DNA from: Streptomyces hiroshimensis
GTDB lineage: Bacteria > Actinomycetota > Actinomycetes > Streptomycetales > Streptomycetaceae
Reading direction: 5' to 3'
Assembly: GCF_014650335.1 (NCBI RefSeq)
Contig: NZ_BMUT01000001.1
Location: 177,037-241,036 of the forward strand
Length of the DNA stretch: 64,000 nt
Shown: positions 41,949 to 51,425 of the stretch, piece after piece
Layout of the letters: each line of letters starts with the position of its first letter
How positions within the stretch are numbered: the stretch's first letter is position 1
Translations under genes and position numbers: made by a program
Notes under the pieces: model-generated
What the model was told of the DNA's origin: nothing
Databases searched by the model: none
The model's input: the letters and a program-made list of their open reading frames with translations, nothing else

Positions 41949-44213
41949 CTAAGCCCCCCGCCCGGTCGGCGGCCGCCGGCTCCCCGCCCGGTACGGTGCG
42001 GGCCACCACACCCCCGGCCCCGCGTACTCCTGCTCGGCCGCCGCGTGGAGCGTCCAGTGCGGGTCGTACAGGTGCGGCCGCCCGAGCGCGCAGAGGTCGG
42101 CGCGGCCCGCCAGGATCAGGGAGTTGACGTCGTCCCAGGAGGAGATCGCGCCCACGGCGATCACGGGGACGCCCGCCTCGTGGCGGATGCGGTCGGCGAA
42201 GGGCGTCTGGTACGAGCGGCCGAAGGCGGGCCGCTCGTCGGCGACGACCTGGCCGGTGGAGACGTCGAGCGCGTCGGCCCCGTGGGCGGCGAAGGCGCGC
42301 GCGACGGCGACGGCGTCCTGCGCGGTGGTGCCGCCGTCGGCCCAGTCGGTCGCGGAGATCCGTACGGTCATGGGCCGGTCGGCGGGCCACACGGCCCGTA
42401 CCGCGTCGAAGACCTCCAGGGGGTAGCGCAGCCGCCCGTCCAGGGCGCCCCCGTAGGCGTCGTCGCGGCGGTTGGTCAGCGGGGAGAGGAAGCCGGACAG
42501 CAGGTAGCCGTGGGCGCAGTGGAGTTCGAGCAGGTCGAATCCGGCGCGGGCGGCGGCCTCGGCCGACCGTACGAACTGATCGCGTATGGCAGTCATTTCA
42601 GCCACCGACAGCGCGTGCGGCGTCTGGCTGACGCCGGGGCGGTACGGGAGCGGGGACGGGGCGACGAGCGGCCAGTTGCCCTCCGGGAGCGGCTGGTCGA
42701 TGCCCTCCCACATGCGGCGGGTGGAGCCCTTGCGGCCCGCGTGCCCCAGCTGGAGGCCGATCGCCGTGCCCGGCGCCTGGGCGTGTACGAAATCGGTGAT
42801 GCGGCGCCAGGCCCGCTCGTGTCCGGGCGCGTACATTCCCGAGCACCCGGGCGTGATCCGGCCCTGTGCGCTCACGCAGACCATTTCGGCCATGACGAGC
42901 CCGGCCCCGCCGAGGGCGCGCGCGCCGAGGTGGACGAGGTGGAAGTCGCCGGGAGTGCCGTCGACGGCGGAGTACATGTCCATGGGGGAGACGACGACGC
43001 GGTTGCGCAGGGTCAGGCCGCGCAGCCGGAAGGGGGTGAACATGGGGGGCGTGCCGGGCGGGACGCCGGCCTCGTCCTCCACGGAGGCGACGAAGTCCGC
43101 GTCGCGCAGGCGGAGGTTGGCGTGGGTGACGCGGCGGCTGCGGGTGAGGAGGTTGAAGGCGAACCGGCGCGGCGGCTGGTCCACGTGCACGGCGAGGTCC
43201 TCGAACCACTCCAGGCTGGCGCGGGCGGCGCGCTGGGTGGAGGCGACGGCCGGGCGCCGTTCGGCCTCGTAGGCGGCGAGCGCATCCGGGACGTCCGGGT
43301 GCCGCTCCAGGCTCCGGGCCAGTGCGAGGGCGTCCTCGACGGCGAGCTTGGTGCCGGAGCCGATGGAGAAATGGGCGGTGTGGGCGGCGTCGCCGAGGAG
43401 GACCGTACGGCCGTGGTGCCACTGCTCGTTGACGACGGTGCGGAAGGCCGTCCAGGCGGAGCGGTTGGAGCGCAGGGGGCGGCCGCCGAGGGCGTCGGCG
43501 AAGTACTTGCCGCAGGCTTCCAGCGTGCCGTCCTCGTCGGCGCGGTCGAGACCGGCGCGGCGCCACACCTCCTCGCGCATCTCGACGACGACGGTGCTGG
43601 CGTCGCGCCGGTACGGGTAGCCGTGGAGCTGCATCAGGCCGTGCTCGGTCGCTGCGATCTCGAAGCGGAAGGCGTCGAAGGCGAAGCCGGCGGAGAGCCA
43701 GATGTAGCGGCAGCGGTGGGCGGTGACGGTGGGGCGGAAGTGGTCGGCGTGGGCGTCGCGGGTGCGGCTGTGGACGCCGTCGGCGGCGATGACGAGGTCG
43801 TGGGTGCGGGCGAGCTCTTCGGCGGGCGGCGCCTCCGCGCGGAAGCGGAGCCGGACGCCGAGCCCGGCGCAGCGCTCGTGGAGGATCTCCAGGAGCCGGC
43901 GGCGGCCGAGGGCGGCGAAGCCGTGGCCTCCGGAGCGCAGGGCGGTGCCGCGGTGGACGACGTCGATGTCGTCCCAGCGGACGAATTCGCGGCGCAGGGC
44001 GGCGTAGACCTCGGGGTCGGCGCTCTCGATGCCGCCGAGGGTCTCGTCGGAGAGGACGACGCCGAAGCCGAAGGTGTCGTCGGGGGCGTTGCGTTCCCAG
44101 AGGGTGACGTCGCGCTCCGGGGAGAGACGTTTCAGCAGGGCCGCGGCGTAGAGGCCGCCGGGCCCGCCGCCGATGACGGCGACCCGCTCGGCGGCGGTCA
44201 CCGGCCGCGCCAC
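41949..44213 (-). CDS. Fused FAD monooxygenase/FMN reductase (anthraniloyl-CoA monooxygenase type)
   Basis: 754-residue two-domain flavoenzyme. Residues 1-~365 are a group A FAD monooxygenase (VAVIGGGPGGLYAA and the GD motif LLGDAAHTAHFSIGSGTKLA). Residues ~390-750 are an old-yellow-enzyme-type FMN oxidoreductase (NRVVVSPMDMYSA, LHCAHGYLLSGFLSPLTN). This fusion is known from 2-aminobenzoyl-CoA monooxygenase/reductase, which hydroxylates and then hydrogenates the ring; salicylyl-CoA 5-hydroxylases share the first half. With the ligase, RidA, acyl-CoA dehydrogenase and enoyl-CoA hydratase it defines aerobic CoA-dependent aminobenzoate breakdown. ATG 44213; it overlaps the hydratase gene by 16 bp. 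Confidence 0.9.
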   Translation of the reverse strand: MARPVTAAERVAVIGGGPGGLYAAALLKRLSPERDVTLWERNAPDDTFGFGVVLSDETLGGIESADPEVYAALRREFVRWDDIDVVHRGTALRSGGHGFAALGRRRLLEILHERCAGLGVRLRFRAEAPPAEELARTHDLVIAADGVHSRTRDAHADHFRPTVTAHRCRYIWLSAGFAFDAFRFEIAATEHGLMQLHGYPYRRDASTVVVEMREEVWRRAGLDRADEDGTLEACGKYFADALGGRPLRSNRSAWTAFRTVVNEQWHHGRTVLLGDAAHTAHFSIGSGTKLAVEDALALARSLERHPDVPDALAAYEAERRPAVASTQRAARASLEWFEDLAVHVDQPPRRFAFNLLTRSRRVTHANLRLRDADFVASVEDEAGVPPGTPPMFTPFRLRGLTLRNRVVVSPMDMYSAVDGTPGDFHLVHLGARALGGAGLVMAEMVCVSAQGRITPGCSGMYAPGHERAWRRITDFVHAQAPGTAIGLQLGHAGRKGSTRRMWEGIDQPLPEGNWPLVAPSPLPYRPGVSQTPHALSVAEMTAIRDQFVRSAEAAARAGFDLLELHCAHGYLLSGFLSPLTNRRDDAYGGALDGRLRYPLEVFDAVRAVWPADRPMTVRISATDWADGGTTAQDAVAVARAFAAHGADALDVSTGQVVADERPAFGRSYQTPFADRIRHEAGVPVIAVGAISSWDDVNSLILAGRADLCALGRPHLYDPHWTLHAAAEQEYAGPGVWWPAPYRAGSRRPPTGRGA

Positions 44214-45025
44214 TTCGGGGGCCGCTTCTCGGTGAAGGCGGCGTGGAACTCGGCGTAGTCGGCGCTGTTCATGAGCAGGGCCTGGGTGGCGGCGTCGAGT
44301 TCGACGGCGGCCGCGAGCGGCATGTCGAGCTCGGCGGTGAGCAGGGCCTTGGTCTGCGCGTGGGCGAGGGCGGGCCCGTCGGCGAGGCGGCGGGCGAGGG
44401 CCTGCGCCGCGTCACCCGCCCGGCCCTCCTCCGTCAACTGGCTGATCAGACCGATGCGTTCCGCCTCGTCGGCGCGTACGGGCTCGCCGAGCATCAGCAG
44501 CCGCGTGGCGTGACCGAGGCCCACGACGCGGGGGAGCAGGTAGGCGGCGCCCATGTCCCCGCCGGAGAGGCCGACGCGGGTGAAGAGGAAGGCGAAGCGG
44601 GCGGTCGGGTCGGCCACGCGGAAGTCGGCGGCGAGCGCGAGGACGGCCCCGGCGCCCGCGGCGACCCCGTGCACGGCGGCGACGACGGGGAAGGGGCACT
44701 CGCGCAGGGCCCGTACGGTCTGGCCGGTCATCCGGTTGAAGTCGAGGAGCTGCCCGGTGTCCATGGCCAGGGTCGCGCCGATGATCTCGTCGACGTCGCC
44801 GCCGGAGCAGAAGCCGCGGCCCTCGCCGCCGAGCACGAGGGCGCGCACGGAGCCGTCGCGGGCCAGCTCGGGCAGGAGGTCGCGCAGGTCGGCGTAGGCG
44901 CCGAAGGTGAGGGCGTTGAGCTTGCCGGGGCGGGCGAGGGTGACGGTCGCGACGCCCGCGTCGAGGGTCAGGCGCAGGTGCCGCCACTCCTCGGTACGGG
45001 ACGCGGAGCCGGTGAACGGACTCAT
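44198..45025 (-). CDS. Enoyl-CoA hydratase/isomerase
   Basis: 275-residue crotonase-family protein. It shows the oxyanion-hole segments RGFCSGGDVDEI and GVAAGAGAVLALAADFRVAD, and a later acidic site in RVGLSGGDMGAAYLLP. It would hydrate, or hydrolytically cleave, a dearomatised CoA-ester in the pathway. First gene of the leftward operon with the fused monooxygenase; ATG 45025 has GGAGGCCGC upstream. A candidate operator lies 65 bp before it. Confidence 0.9.
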   Translation of the reverse strand: MSPFTGSASRTEEWRHLRLTLDAGVATVTLARPGKLNALTFGAYADLRDLLPELARDGSVRALVLGGEGRGFCSGGDVDEIIGATLAMDTGQLLDFNRMTGQTVRALRECPFPVVAAVHGVAAGAGAVLALAADFRVADPTARFAFLFTRVGLSGGDMGAAYLLPRVVGLGHATRLLMLGEPVRADEAERIGLISQLTEEGRAGDAAQALARRLADGPALAHAQTKALLTAELDMPLAAAVELDAATQALLMNSADYAEFHAAFTEKRPPKWRGR

Positions 45026-45089
45026 GGAGCGCGGCCTCCTTCAGCCGGTGGGGCTGGTGCGTGCCTGCGCTGTGAAGTTATCACCGGTG

Positions 45090-45105
45090 CGTGACTGTCG
45101 TCACG
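45090..45105. promoter_or_regulatory. Candidate PaaX-type operator 2
   Basis: Perfect inverted repeat CGTGACTGTCGTCACG upstream of the hydratase-monooxygenase operon, with the same TGAC-N4-GTCA core as at 39353-39368. Confidence 0.55.
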
Positions 45106-45193
45106 AGTGCGCGATAGAAGGGGAGTTGCCCCGGGGCGGTCGGCGGCCGGCGGCCGTCCCGGGGCCCGCCGCCCGCCCGGGGCGACTGCGCCG

Positions 45194-46195
45194 TCAGCCG
45201 GCGAGCGTCGCCACCAGCACCGCCTTGATCGTGTGCATCCGGTTCTCGGCCTGGTCGAAGACGACCGAGTGCTGCGACTCGAAGACCTCGTCGGTGACCT
45301 CCAGGGACGTCAGCCCGTGCCGCTCGTGGATCTCGCGGGCGACCGTGGTCTCCAGGTCGTGGAAGGCGGGCAGGCAGTGCAGGAACTTCACCGCCGGATT
45401 GCCGGTCGCGCGCAGCACGTCCATGGTCACGGCGTACGGTGCGAGCAGCGCGATGCGGGCGTCCCACACCTCCTTGGGCTCGCCCATGGACACCCACACG
45501 TCGGTGGCGACGAAGTCCGCGCCCTTCACGCCCTCGGCGACGTCCGGGGTGAGGGCGATCCGCGCCCCGCTCACCTCGGCGAGCTGCCGCGCCATCGCGA
45601 CGATCTCCGCGTCGGGCCACAGCTCCTCCGGGGCCACGATGCGCACGTCCATGCCGAGGAGGGCGCCGGTGACGAGGTAGGAGTTGCCCATGTTGTAGCG
45701 GGCGTCACCGAGGTAGGCGAAGGCGACGTGGTCCAGGGACTTGGCGGTGTGCTCGGACATGGTGAGGATGTCGGCGAGCATCTGGGTGGGGTGCCACTCG
45801 TCGGTCAGGCCGTTGTAGACGGGCACCCCGGCGTGCGCGGCGAGCTCTTCGACGACGTCCTGGCCGTGGCCCCGGTACTCGATGGCGTCGAACATCCGGC
45901 CGAGGACGCGCGCGGTGTCCTTGACCGACTCCTTGTGCCCGATCTGGGAGCCCGCCGGGTCGAGGTAGGTCGTGCGGGCGCCCTGGTCGCCGGCCGCGAC
46001 CTCGAAGGCGCAGCGGGTCCGTGTCGAGGTCTTCTCGAAGACGAGGGCGATGTGCCGCCCGAGGAGGCGCTGCTCCTCGGTGCCGGTCTGCCGGGCCGCC
46101 TTGAGTTCGGCCGCCAGCTCGACGAGGCTGTGGAACTCCTCGGCGGTGAAGTCCGTCTCCTTGAGGAAGTGACGGCCCTTGAGGTCTGTCGTCAT
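45194..46195 (-). CDS. argF: Ornithine carbamoyltransferase
   Basis: 333-residue transcarbamylase catalysing ornithine + carbamoyl phosphate to citrulline, or the reverse in arginine catabolism. It has the carbamoyl-phosphate motif [11 protein letters not shown] and the ornithine-binding [10 protein letters not shown]. It stands 94 bp downstream of arginine deiminase on the same strand, so a catabolic (ArcB) role is likely; the symbol argF is used because sequence alone does not separate the two. Start ATG 46195, with TAGGAGTCC upstream. Confidence 0.92.
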   Translation of the reverse strand: MTTDLKGRHFLKETDFTAEEFHSLVELAAELKAARQTGTEEQRLLGRHIALVFEKTSTRTRCAFEVAAGDQGARTTYLDPAGSQIGHKESVKDTARVLGRMFDAIEYRGHGQDVVEELAAHAGVPVYNGLTDEWHPTQMLADILTMSEHTAKSLDHVAFAYLGDARYNMGNSYLVTGALLGMDVRIVAPEELWPDAEIVAMARQLAEVSGARIALTPDVAEGVKGADFVATDVWVSMGEPKEVWDARIALLAPYAVTMDVLRATGNPAVKFLHCLPAFHDLETTVAREIHERHGLTSLEVTDEVFESQHSVVFDQAENRMHTIKAVLVATLAG

Positions 46196-46277
46196 GGGAT
46201 GGACTCCTAGCTGGCTCTGGCGCTCTGGCTCGCGTGCTCATGACTGCGGAAAGATGGAATTCTATACATGCTTCCGC

Positions 46278-46290
46278 ATTGCTATGCAAT
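46278..46290. promoter_or_regulatory. Small palindrome between arcA and argF
   Basis: ATTGCTATGCAAT (arms ATTGC/GCAAT) in an AT-rich spot with nearby TGC-containing half-sites. It could be an ArgR-type box, but the match to consensus is loose. Confidence 0.3.
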
Positions 46291-47582
46291 CAAGTGTGCG
46301 AAGGGCCACCCTCGGCGGGGGCTGCGAAGGGCGCCGCGGCGGGCCCCGGAGGCCGGCCGGCCACCGGATCCCGCTCGATCGGACAGCTCATACAGCGCGG
46401 CCCGCCCCGCCCCCGGCCCAGCTCGCTGCCCGGGATCGTGATCACCTCGATGCCGTTCTTGCGCAGGTGGGTGTTGGTCGTGACGTTGCGCTCGTAGGCC
46501 ACCACCACGCCCGGCTCGATGGCCAGCACGTTGCAGCCGTCGTCCCACTGCTCCCGCTCCGCCGCGTGCACGTCCTGCGTCGCGGTCAGCACCCGCACCG
46601 AGTCCAGGCCGAGAGCTGCGGCGATCGCGCGGTGCATGTGCTCCGGCGGATGGTCGGTGACCTTCAGCTCGCGCTCGCCCACGCCCGGCTCGATCGTGTA
46701 CGAGCGGAGCATCCCCAGCCCGGCGTACTGGGTGAAGGTGTCCCCGTCCACCATGGTCATCACGGTGTCCAGGTGCATGAACGCGCGCCGCTTGGGCATG
46801 TCCAGCGCCACGATCGTGCGGGCCGAGCCGGCCGCGAAGAGCCGGTGGGCGAGCATCTCCACCGCCTGCGGCGTGGTCCGCTCGCTCATTCCGATCAGCA
46901 CCGCGCCCTCGCCGATGACGAGCACGTCGCCGCCCTCGATCGTGGACGGGTAGGCGGCCTGGCCCTCCGACCAGACGTGGAAGCCGCCGTCCGAGAAGAG
47001 CGGGTGGTAGCGGTAGAGGGCCTCGTAGTGCACGGTCTCGTGCCAACGCGCGGGCCAGCGCATCGCGTTGACGCACACCCCGTCGTAGACCCAGGCGGAG
47101 GTGTCCCGGGTGAACAGGTGGTTGGGCAGCGGGTTGATCAGGAAGTCGTCCAGCTCCATGGCGTGGAAGCGCACGGAGACCGGCTCGCTCCAGCGCTCCA
47201 GGAACTCGCGCTTGGTCATCCCGCCGACCAGCCACTCGCCCAGCTCCGCCGCCGGCAGCCGCTCGAACGCGGCCCGCAGGTGGCCGGTGGCCAGCGGCCC
47301 GTACTCCTTCTCGTCGAAGACCCGGTCCAGCACCAGCGCCCGGGCCTCCGGCACCGTCAGGCTCTCCTCCAGCAGGTCCTGGAAGAAGTGCACCTCGACC
47401 CCGCGCTCGCGCAGCACGTCCGCGAAGCCGTCGTGCTCGGCGCGGGCCCGCCGCACCCACAGCACGTCGTCGAAGAGGAGAGCGTCCTTGTTGGAGGGCG
47501 TGAGCCGCTTCAGCTCCAGGCCGGGGCGGTGCAGTATGACGCGGCGCAGCCGCCCGGCCTCGGAATCGACATGGAATCCCAT
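46290..47582 (-). CDS. arcA: Arginine deiminase
   Basis: 430-residue guanidino-group hydrolase converting arginine to citrulline and ammonia. Visible are [44 protein letters not shown] and the C-terminal catalytic cysteine region [14 protein letters not shown] 47582 fits homologous starts ([15 protein letters not shown]). The C-terminal ~25 residues are Pro/Ala-rich and probably dispensable. With argF downstream it forms two thirds of the ADI pathway; carbamate kinase is not in the window. Confidence 0.94.
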   Translation of the reverse strand: MGFHVDSEAGRLRRVILHRPGLELKRLTPSNKDALLFDDVLWVRRARAEHDGFADVLRERGVEVHFFQDLLEESLTVPEARALVLDRVFDEKEYGPLATGHLRAAFERLPAAELGEWLVGGMTKREFLERWSEPVSVRFHAMELDDFLINPLPNHLFTRDTSAWVYDGVCVNAMRWPARWHETVHYEALYRYHPLFSDGGFHVWSEGQAAYPSTIEGGDVLVIGEGAVLIGMSERTTPQAVEMLAHRLFAAGSARTIVALDMPKRRAFMHLDTVMTMVDGDTFTQYAGLGMLRSYTIEPGVGERELKVTDHPPEHMHRAIAAALGLDSVRVLTATQDVHAAEREQWDDGCNVLAIEPGVVVAYERNVTTNTHLRKNGIEVITIPGSELGRGRGGPRCMSCPIERDPVAGRPPGPAAAPFAAPAEGGPSHT

Positions 47583-47637
47583 CCCCCCATCCTGTCCCGG
47601 ATCACTCGCGATGACCCGGAGCAGGAGGGTTGCGGGG

Positions 47638-49167
47638 TCAGATGTCGCGGAAGATCTCGATCTGGGCGCCGATCGAGTTGAGGCGCTCCGCAAGGTCCTC
47701 GTAACCGCGGTTGATGACATAGACGTTACGGAGGACGGACGTGCCCTCGGCGGCCATCATGGCCAGCAGGACGACCACGGCCGGCCGCAGCGCCGGCGGG
47801 CACATCATCTCGGCGGAGCGCCAGCGGGTGGGGCCCTCGACCAGGACGCGGTGCGGGTCGAGGAGCTTGACGTCCGCGCCGAGACGGTTGAGGTCGGTGA
47901 GGTAGATGGCGCGGTTGTCGTAGACCCAGTCGTGGATGAGGGTCTGGCCCTGGGCGGCCGCGGCGATGGCCGCGAAGAAGGGCACGTTGTCGATGTTCAG
48001 GCCCGGGAACGGCATGGGGTGGATCTTGTCGATCGGGGCCCGCAGCTTGGAGGGGCGCACGGTCAGGTCCAGCAGGCGCGTGCGGCCGTTGTTCGCCGGG
48101 TACTCCGGGCTGCGCTCGTGGTCGAGGCCCATCTCCTCCAGGACCGCGAGCTCGATCTCCAGGAACTCCACCGGCACGCGCCGGATGGTCAGTTCGGACT
48201 CGGTGACGACGGCGGCGGCCAGCAGGCTCATGGCCTCCACCGGGTCCTCGGAGGGCGCGTAGTCCACGTCGCGGTCGATGGTGGCGACGCCGTGCACGGT
48301 GAGGGTGGTCGTGCCGATGCCCTCGACGCGCACGCCGAGCTCCTCCAGGAAGAAGCACAGGTCCTGGACCATGTAGTTCGAACTGGCGTTCCGGATGACG
48401 GTCACGCCGTCGTGGCGGGCGGCCGCGAGGAGGGCGTTCTCGGTGACGGTGTCACCCCGTTCGGTCAGCACAATCGCCCGAGTGGGTGCGACCGAACGGT
48501 CGACCTGTGCGTGGTACGTCCCGTCGGTCGCGGTGACCTCCAGGCCGAAGTGGCGCAGGGCCGTCATGTGGGGCTGCACGGTGCGGGTGCCGAGGTCGCA
48601 GCCGCCCGCGTACGGAATCTTGAAGTGGTCCATACGGTGCAGCAGCGGGCCCAGGAACATGATGACGCTGCGCGTGCGGCGGGCGGCCTCGGTGTCCATG
48701 GCGGCCAGGTTCAGCTCCGCCGGCGGCACGATCTCCAGGTCGTTGCCGTCGTTGATCCAGCGGGTGCGGACGCCGATGCTGCCCAGCACCTCCAGGATCC
48801 GGTAGACCTCCTCGATCCGGGCGACCCTGCGCAGGGTCGTGCGGCCCGCGTTGAGCAGGGTGGCGCAGAGCAGTGCGACACACGCGTTCTTGCTGGTCTT
48901 GACGTCGATGGCGCCGGAGAGCCGGCGTCCGCCGACCACCCTGAGGTGCATGGGACCCGCGTAACCGAGGGAGACGATTTCGCTGTCCAGTGCCTCACCG
49001 ATCCTGGCGATCATATCAAGGCTGATGTTCTGATTTCCTCGCTCAATGCGGTTCACGGCGCTCTGGCTGGTGCCGAGGGCTTCCGCGAGCTGCGACTGGG
49101 TCCAGCCTCGGTGCTGACGGGCGTCGCGGATCAGCTTGCCGATGCGGGCGAGGTATGCGTCTGTCAT
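47638..49167 (-). CDS. XRE helix-turn-helix fused to MurA-type enolpyruvyl transferase
   Basis: 509 residues in two parts. Residues 1-65 are a Cro/C1-type HTH ([20 protein letters not shown]). From residue 73 on is a UDP-GlcNAc 1-carboxyvinyltransferase-like domain ([23 protein letters not shown] with K93/N94). C190 sits in [10 protein letters not shown] at the position of the MurA active-site cysteine. It may be a second MurA or a peptidoglycan-precursor-sensing regulator. ATG 49167; a palindrome lies 12 bp upstream. I recall the same fusion beside aconitase in S. coelicolor. Confidence 0.92.
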   Translation of the reverse strand: MTDAYLARIGKLIRDARQHRGWTQSQLAEALGTSQSAVNRIERGNQNISLDMIARIGEALDSEIVSLGYAGPMHLRVVGGRRLSGAIDVKTSKNACVALLCATLLNAGRTTLRRVARIEEVYRILEVLGSIGVRTRWINDGNDLEIVPPAELNLAAMDTEAARRTRSVIMFLGPLLHRMDHFKIPYAGGCDLGTRTVQPHMTALRHFGLEVTATDGTYHAQVDRSVAPTRAIVLTERGDTVTENALLAAARHDGVTVIRNASSNYMVQDLCFFLEELGVRVEGIGTTTLTVHGVATIDRDVDYAPSEDPVEAMSLLAAAVVTESELTIRRVPVEFLEIELAVLEEMGLDHERSPEYPANNGRTRLLDLTVRPSKLRAPIDKIHPMPFPGLNIDNVPFFAAIAAAAQGQTLIHDWVYDNRAIYLTDLNRLGADVKLLDPHRVLVEGPTRWRSAEMMCPPALRPAVVVLLAMMAAEGTSVLRNVYVINRGYEDLAERLNSIGAQIEIFRDI

Positions 49168-49178
49168 GCCCTAAACGT

Positions 49179-49196
49179 TATCTCACATATGAGATT
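49179..49196. promoter_or_regulatory. Candidate operator of the HTH-MurA gene
   Basis: TATCTCACATATGAGATT, 12 bp before the start codon. It has the same TATCTC-N6-GAGAT layout as the palindrome before aconitase at 52395-52412. The position suits autorepression by the fused HTH domain. Confidence 0.55.
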
Positions 49197-49270
49197 TCAT
49201 CCGCATGGCGGTTCTGGCCATTGGTTGTTCTATTACGATGCGTACAACTCGGAGGTGCCACGGAGGTGCC

Positions 49271-50302
49271 ATGACTGTGTCCCCGGCCGCGCCGCCGGCC
49301 GTGTCCCCGCGCCCGGCGAGCGGGCTTCGTGCGCCCCTCGTCGTGGCCGCTGCCCATCTGCTGGCCTGCGCCGCCTTCCTGACGGTCTTTCTGACCCACC
49401 GCGACCGCCTGCCCGACCCCGTCGCCACCCACTTCTCCGGCTCCGGCGGCGCCGACGACTTCACGACCCGCGACGCCTTCCCGTACGGGGCGCTGGGCAT
49501 CCTGCTCATCATGGCGCTGCTCTGCACGGGGCTCGTGTACGCGACGCGCGGCCACCGCGTGCTCGTCGGCCTCGGCTGCGCCGTCGCGGGGCTCGTCGGC
49601 ACCGTGGTCGTGGCGGTCGTCCTGAACAACGCCGGGGCGGAGACGGCCGACGGGGTCCGGCTCGGCCCGGGGACGCTGGGCGCCGCCCTCGCCGTCGCCG
49701 CCGCGGCCGCGGGCCTCGGCGTGCCGGCCGGCGGCCGGGGCCCCGCGGCGCCGCAGGCGAAGCCGGATGCCACCGTGGAACCGGCGCCCCGCTTCGTGCT
49801 CCGCGAGGGCGAGAGCGCGCTCTGGACCCGCGGCGCAGGCTCGCGCCCCGTGCTCGTCGGCGGCGCGTCCCTCCTGGCGGCCGGCGCCCTCCTCGTCCCG
49901 CTCGCCGGCTGGGCCGCGGGCCTGGGACTCGCGGCCGGGGGAGTGGTGCTGTGCGCCTGCTTCGCCGTCCGCGTCACCGTCGACCGGCACGGCCTCACCG
50001 TGAACGTGCTCGGCCTGCCCCGCCCGCGCGTCCGCATCCCCCTCGACCGGATCGCGGAGGCCGGGCACCGCCACGTCGAACCGCTGCGCGACCTCGGCGG
50101 CTGGGGCTACCGTGCCGTACCCGGCCGCAGCGGCTTCGGCCTGCGCTCCGGCCCCGCCGTGGTGGTCCGGCTGACGACCGGCAGCGAGTTCATCGTCACC
50201 GTCGACGACGCCGCGACGGCCGCCGCGCTCCTCGGCGCCCTGGCCGAGCGTGAGCGCGAGCGCCGGCACGCGGCGGCCGGCACGACACCCGGAGGAGGCT
50301 GA
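49271..50302 (+). CDS. DUF1648-domain membrane protein
   Basis: 343-residue protein with about five to six hydrophobic helices. The opening helix pair with DPVATHFSGSGGADDF is the DUF1648 signature (SdpI/YtrC-type permease-like proteins), and a C-terminal soluble part (RVTVDRHGLTVNVLGLPRPR) looks like a PH-type domain. ATG 49271 follows a perfect CGGAGGTGCC. It ends 1 bp before a GntR gene; such DUF1648-GntR pairs are common in actinobacteria and the regulator usually controls the pair. Confidence 0.85.
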   Translation: MTVSPAAPPAVSPRPASGLRAPLVVAAAHLLACAAFLTVFLTHRDRLPDPVATHFSGSGGADDFTTRDAFPYGALGILLIMALLCTGLVYATRGHRVLVGLGCAVAGLVGTVVVAVVLNNAGAETADGVRLGPGTLGAALAVAAAAAGLGVPAGGRGPAAPQAKPDATVEPAPRFVLREGESALWTRGAGSRPVLVGGASLLAAGALLVPLAGWAAGLGLAAGGVVLCACFAVRVTVDRHGLTVNVLGLPRPRVRIPLDRIAEAGHRHVEPLRDLGGWGYRAVPGRSGFGLRSGPAVVVRLTTGSEFIVTVDDAATAAALLGALAERERERRHAAAGTTPGGG

Positions 50303-50303
50303 G

Positions 50304-50666
50304 ATGCTCGTCCGCCTCGACCACGGCTCCCCGGTGCCGCTCGGCGACCAGATCGCCGCCGCCGTGCGCGGCGCCATAGCCGACGCCACCGTCCACCCGG
50401 GCGAACGCCTCCCCGCCGCCCGCGCCCTCGCCGACTCCCTCGGCGTCAACGTCCACACCGTGCTGCGCGGCTACCAGCAGTTGCGCGAGGAGGGCCTCAT
50501 CGAACTCCGGCGGGGCCGCGGCGCGGTGGTCACGGCCGACGCCGCCGCGCCCGGCCGCGCCCGCCTGACGGACGGCGTCCGCGCCCTGGTCGCGGACGCG
50601 CGGGCACTGGGCATGTCGGACGAGGAGGTCGTCAACCTCGTACGGGGAGGGCTGGCGGGGTCGTAG
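50304..50666 (+). CDS. GntR-family regulator (YtrA subfamily)
   Basis: 120-residue winged-helix repressor without a large effector domain (GSPVPLGDQIAAAVRGAIAD, then LPAARALADSLGVNVHTVLR, then the wing ELRRGRGAVV). YtrA-type regulators control adjacent membrane-protein genes. ATG 50304 with GGAGGAGGCTGAG upstream, co-transcribed with the DUF1648 gene. Its 3' end overlaps the converging Uma2 gene by 35 bp. Confidence 0.93.
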   Translation: MLVRLDHGSPVPLGDQIAAAVRGAIADATVHPGERLPAARALADSLGVNVHTVLRGYQQLREEGLIELRRGRGAVVTADAAAPGRARLTDGVRALVADARALGMSDEEVVNLVRGGLAGS

Positions 50667-51231
50667 GGCCGCGGTCAGGTCGGAACTCGGAGGTGTCGAT
50701 GTCGAGGTCGAAGGGCTCGGGGAGCCGGACGGGAGTTCCGAAGGGGAGGGGGCCGTTTGTGCGCGTGTAGCCGAGTTTCCCCGGCTTGCTGAAGAGCGTG
50801 CAGGAGTGCTCCTGGCGGTCCACGAGAAGGTAGAGCGGGGCGACGAACTCCGCGTAGCGGCGGCGCTTGACGATGCGGTCGGTGTCCCCGCTGGACTCGG
50901 AGGTGACTTCGACGACGAGCAGGGTCTGGTCGGCCAGTACCGCGTTGGCGTCTTCGAGGTGCTCTGGGATGACGGCCATATCGGGGATGTACCAGTTGGG
51001 GGTTCCTGGCAGGTCGACATTGCCGGCGCCGATCACGCAGCCGAGCTTGTCGGTCGTCGGCTCCATCTGCCTGCGGATCTTCTTGATGACCTTTTCGTGG
51101 CCCCATGTCGCAGACATGAGCTGGATGACCCCCTCGACGATCTGCGCCCGGTGACCCCTGACGCACTGGACCGCGTACTTCAGTGCGGTTTCGGGGTCGT
51201 CGGCTGCGTAAGCGTGGGGTCGTGCGCTCAT
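50632..51231 (-). CDS. Uma2-family (DUF820) putative endonuclease
   Basis: 199-residue PD-(D/E)xK-fold protein of the Uma2 family, abundant in Streptomyces. The nuclease core shows IVEGVIQLMSAT, YIPDMAVIPEHL (catalytic Asp) and LLVVEVTSESSGDTDR (E-x-x)...KRRRYAEF. Cellular role unknown. ATG 51231 has GGGAGGACCGA upstream. Its tail overlaps gntR by 35 bp, so antisense interference is possible. Confidence 0.9.
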   Translation of the reverse strand: MSARPHAYAADDPETALKYAVQCVRGHRAQIVEGVIQLMSATWGHEKVIKKIRRQMEPTTDKLGCVIGAGNVDLPGTPNWYIPDMAVIPEHLEDANAVLADQTLLVVEVTSESSGDTDRIVKRRRYAEFVAPLYLLVDRQEHSCTLFSKPGKLGYTRTNGPLPFGTPVRLPEPFDLDIDTSEFRPDRGPTTPPALPVRG

Positions 51232-51425
51232 TCGGTCCTCCCGCGGATCGTGACTGCAGCATGACGACCGTCCAAGGTCTACGGCAATCGGCGCCGCCAA
51301 CCCGCCCATTCGGCCCAACCCTCACTCGTACTGGTGAACTAGGGCCGCTTGTGCCCCGCGATCCGCCCCCTGCCATGATCGAAACGCGGCGGCCGGGGGT
51401 GCCGTCGCAGGGGGAGGTCGCCTCG

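Noticed and set aside
41238..44258. Plus-strand open frame of about 1,000 codons across paaX and the fused monooxygenase
   Set aside because: It runs through two well-supported genes in other frames and shows no motifs; a shadow of high GC.
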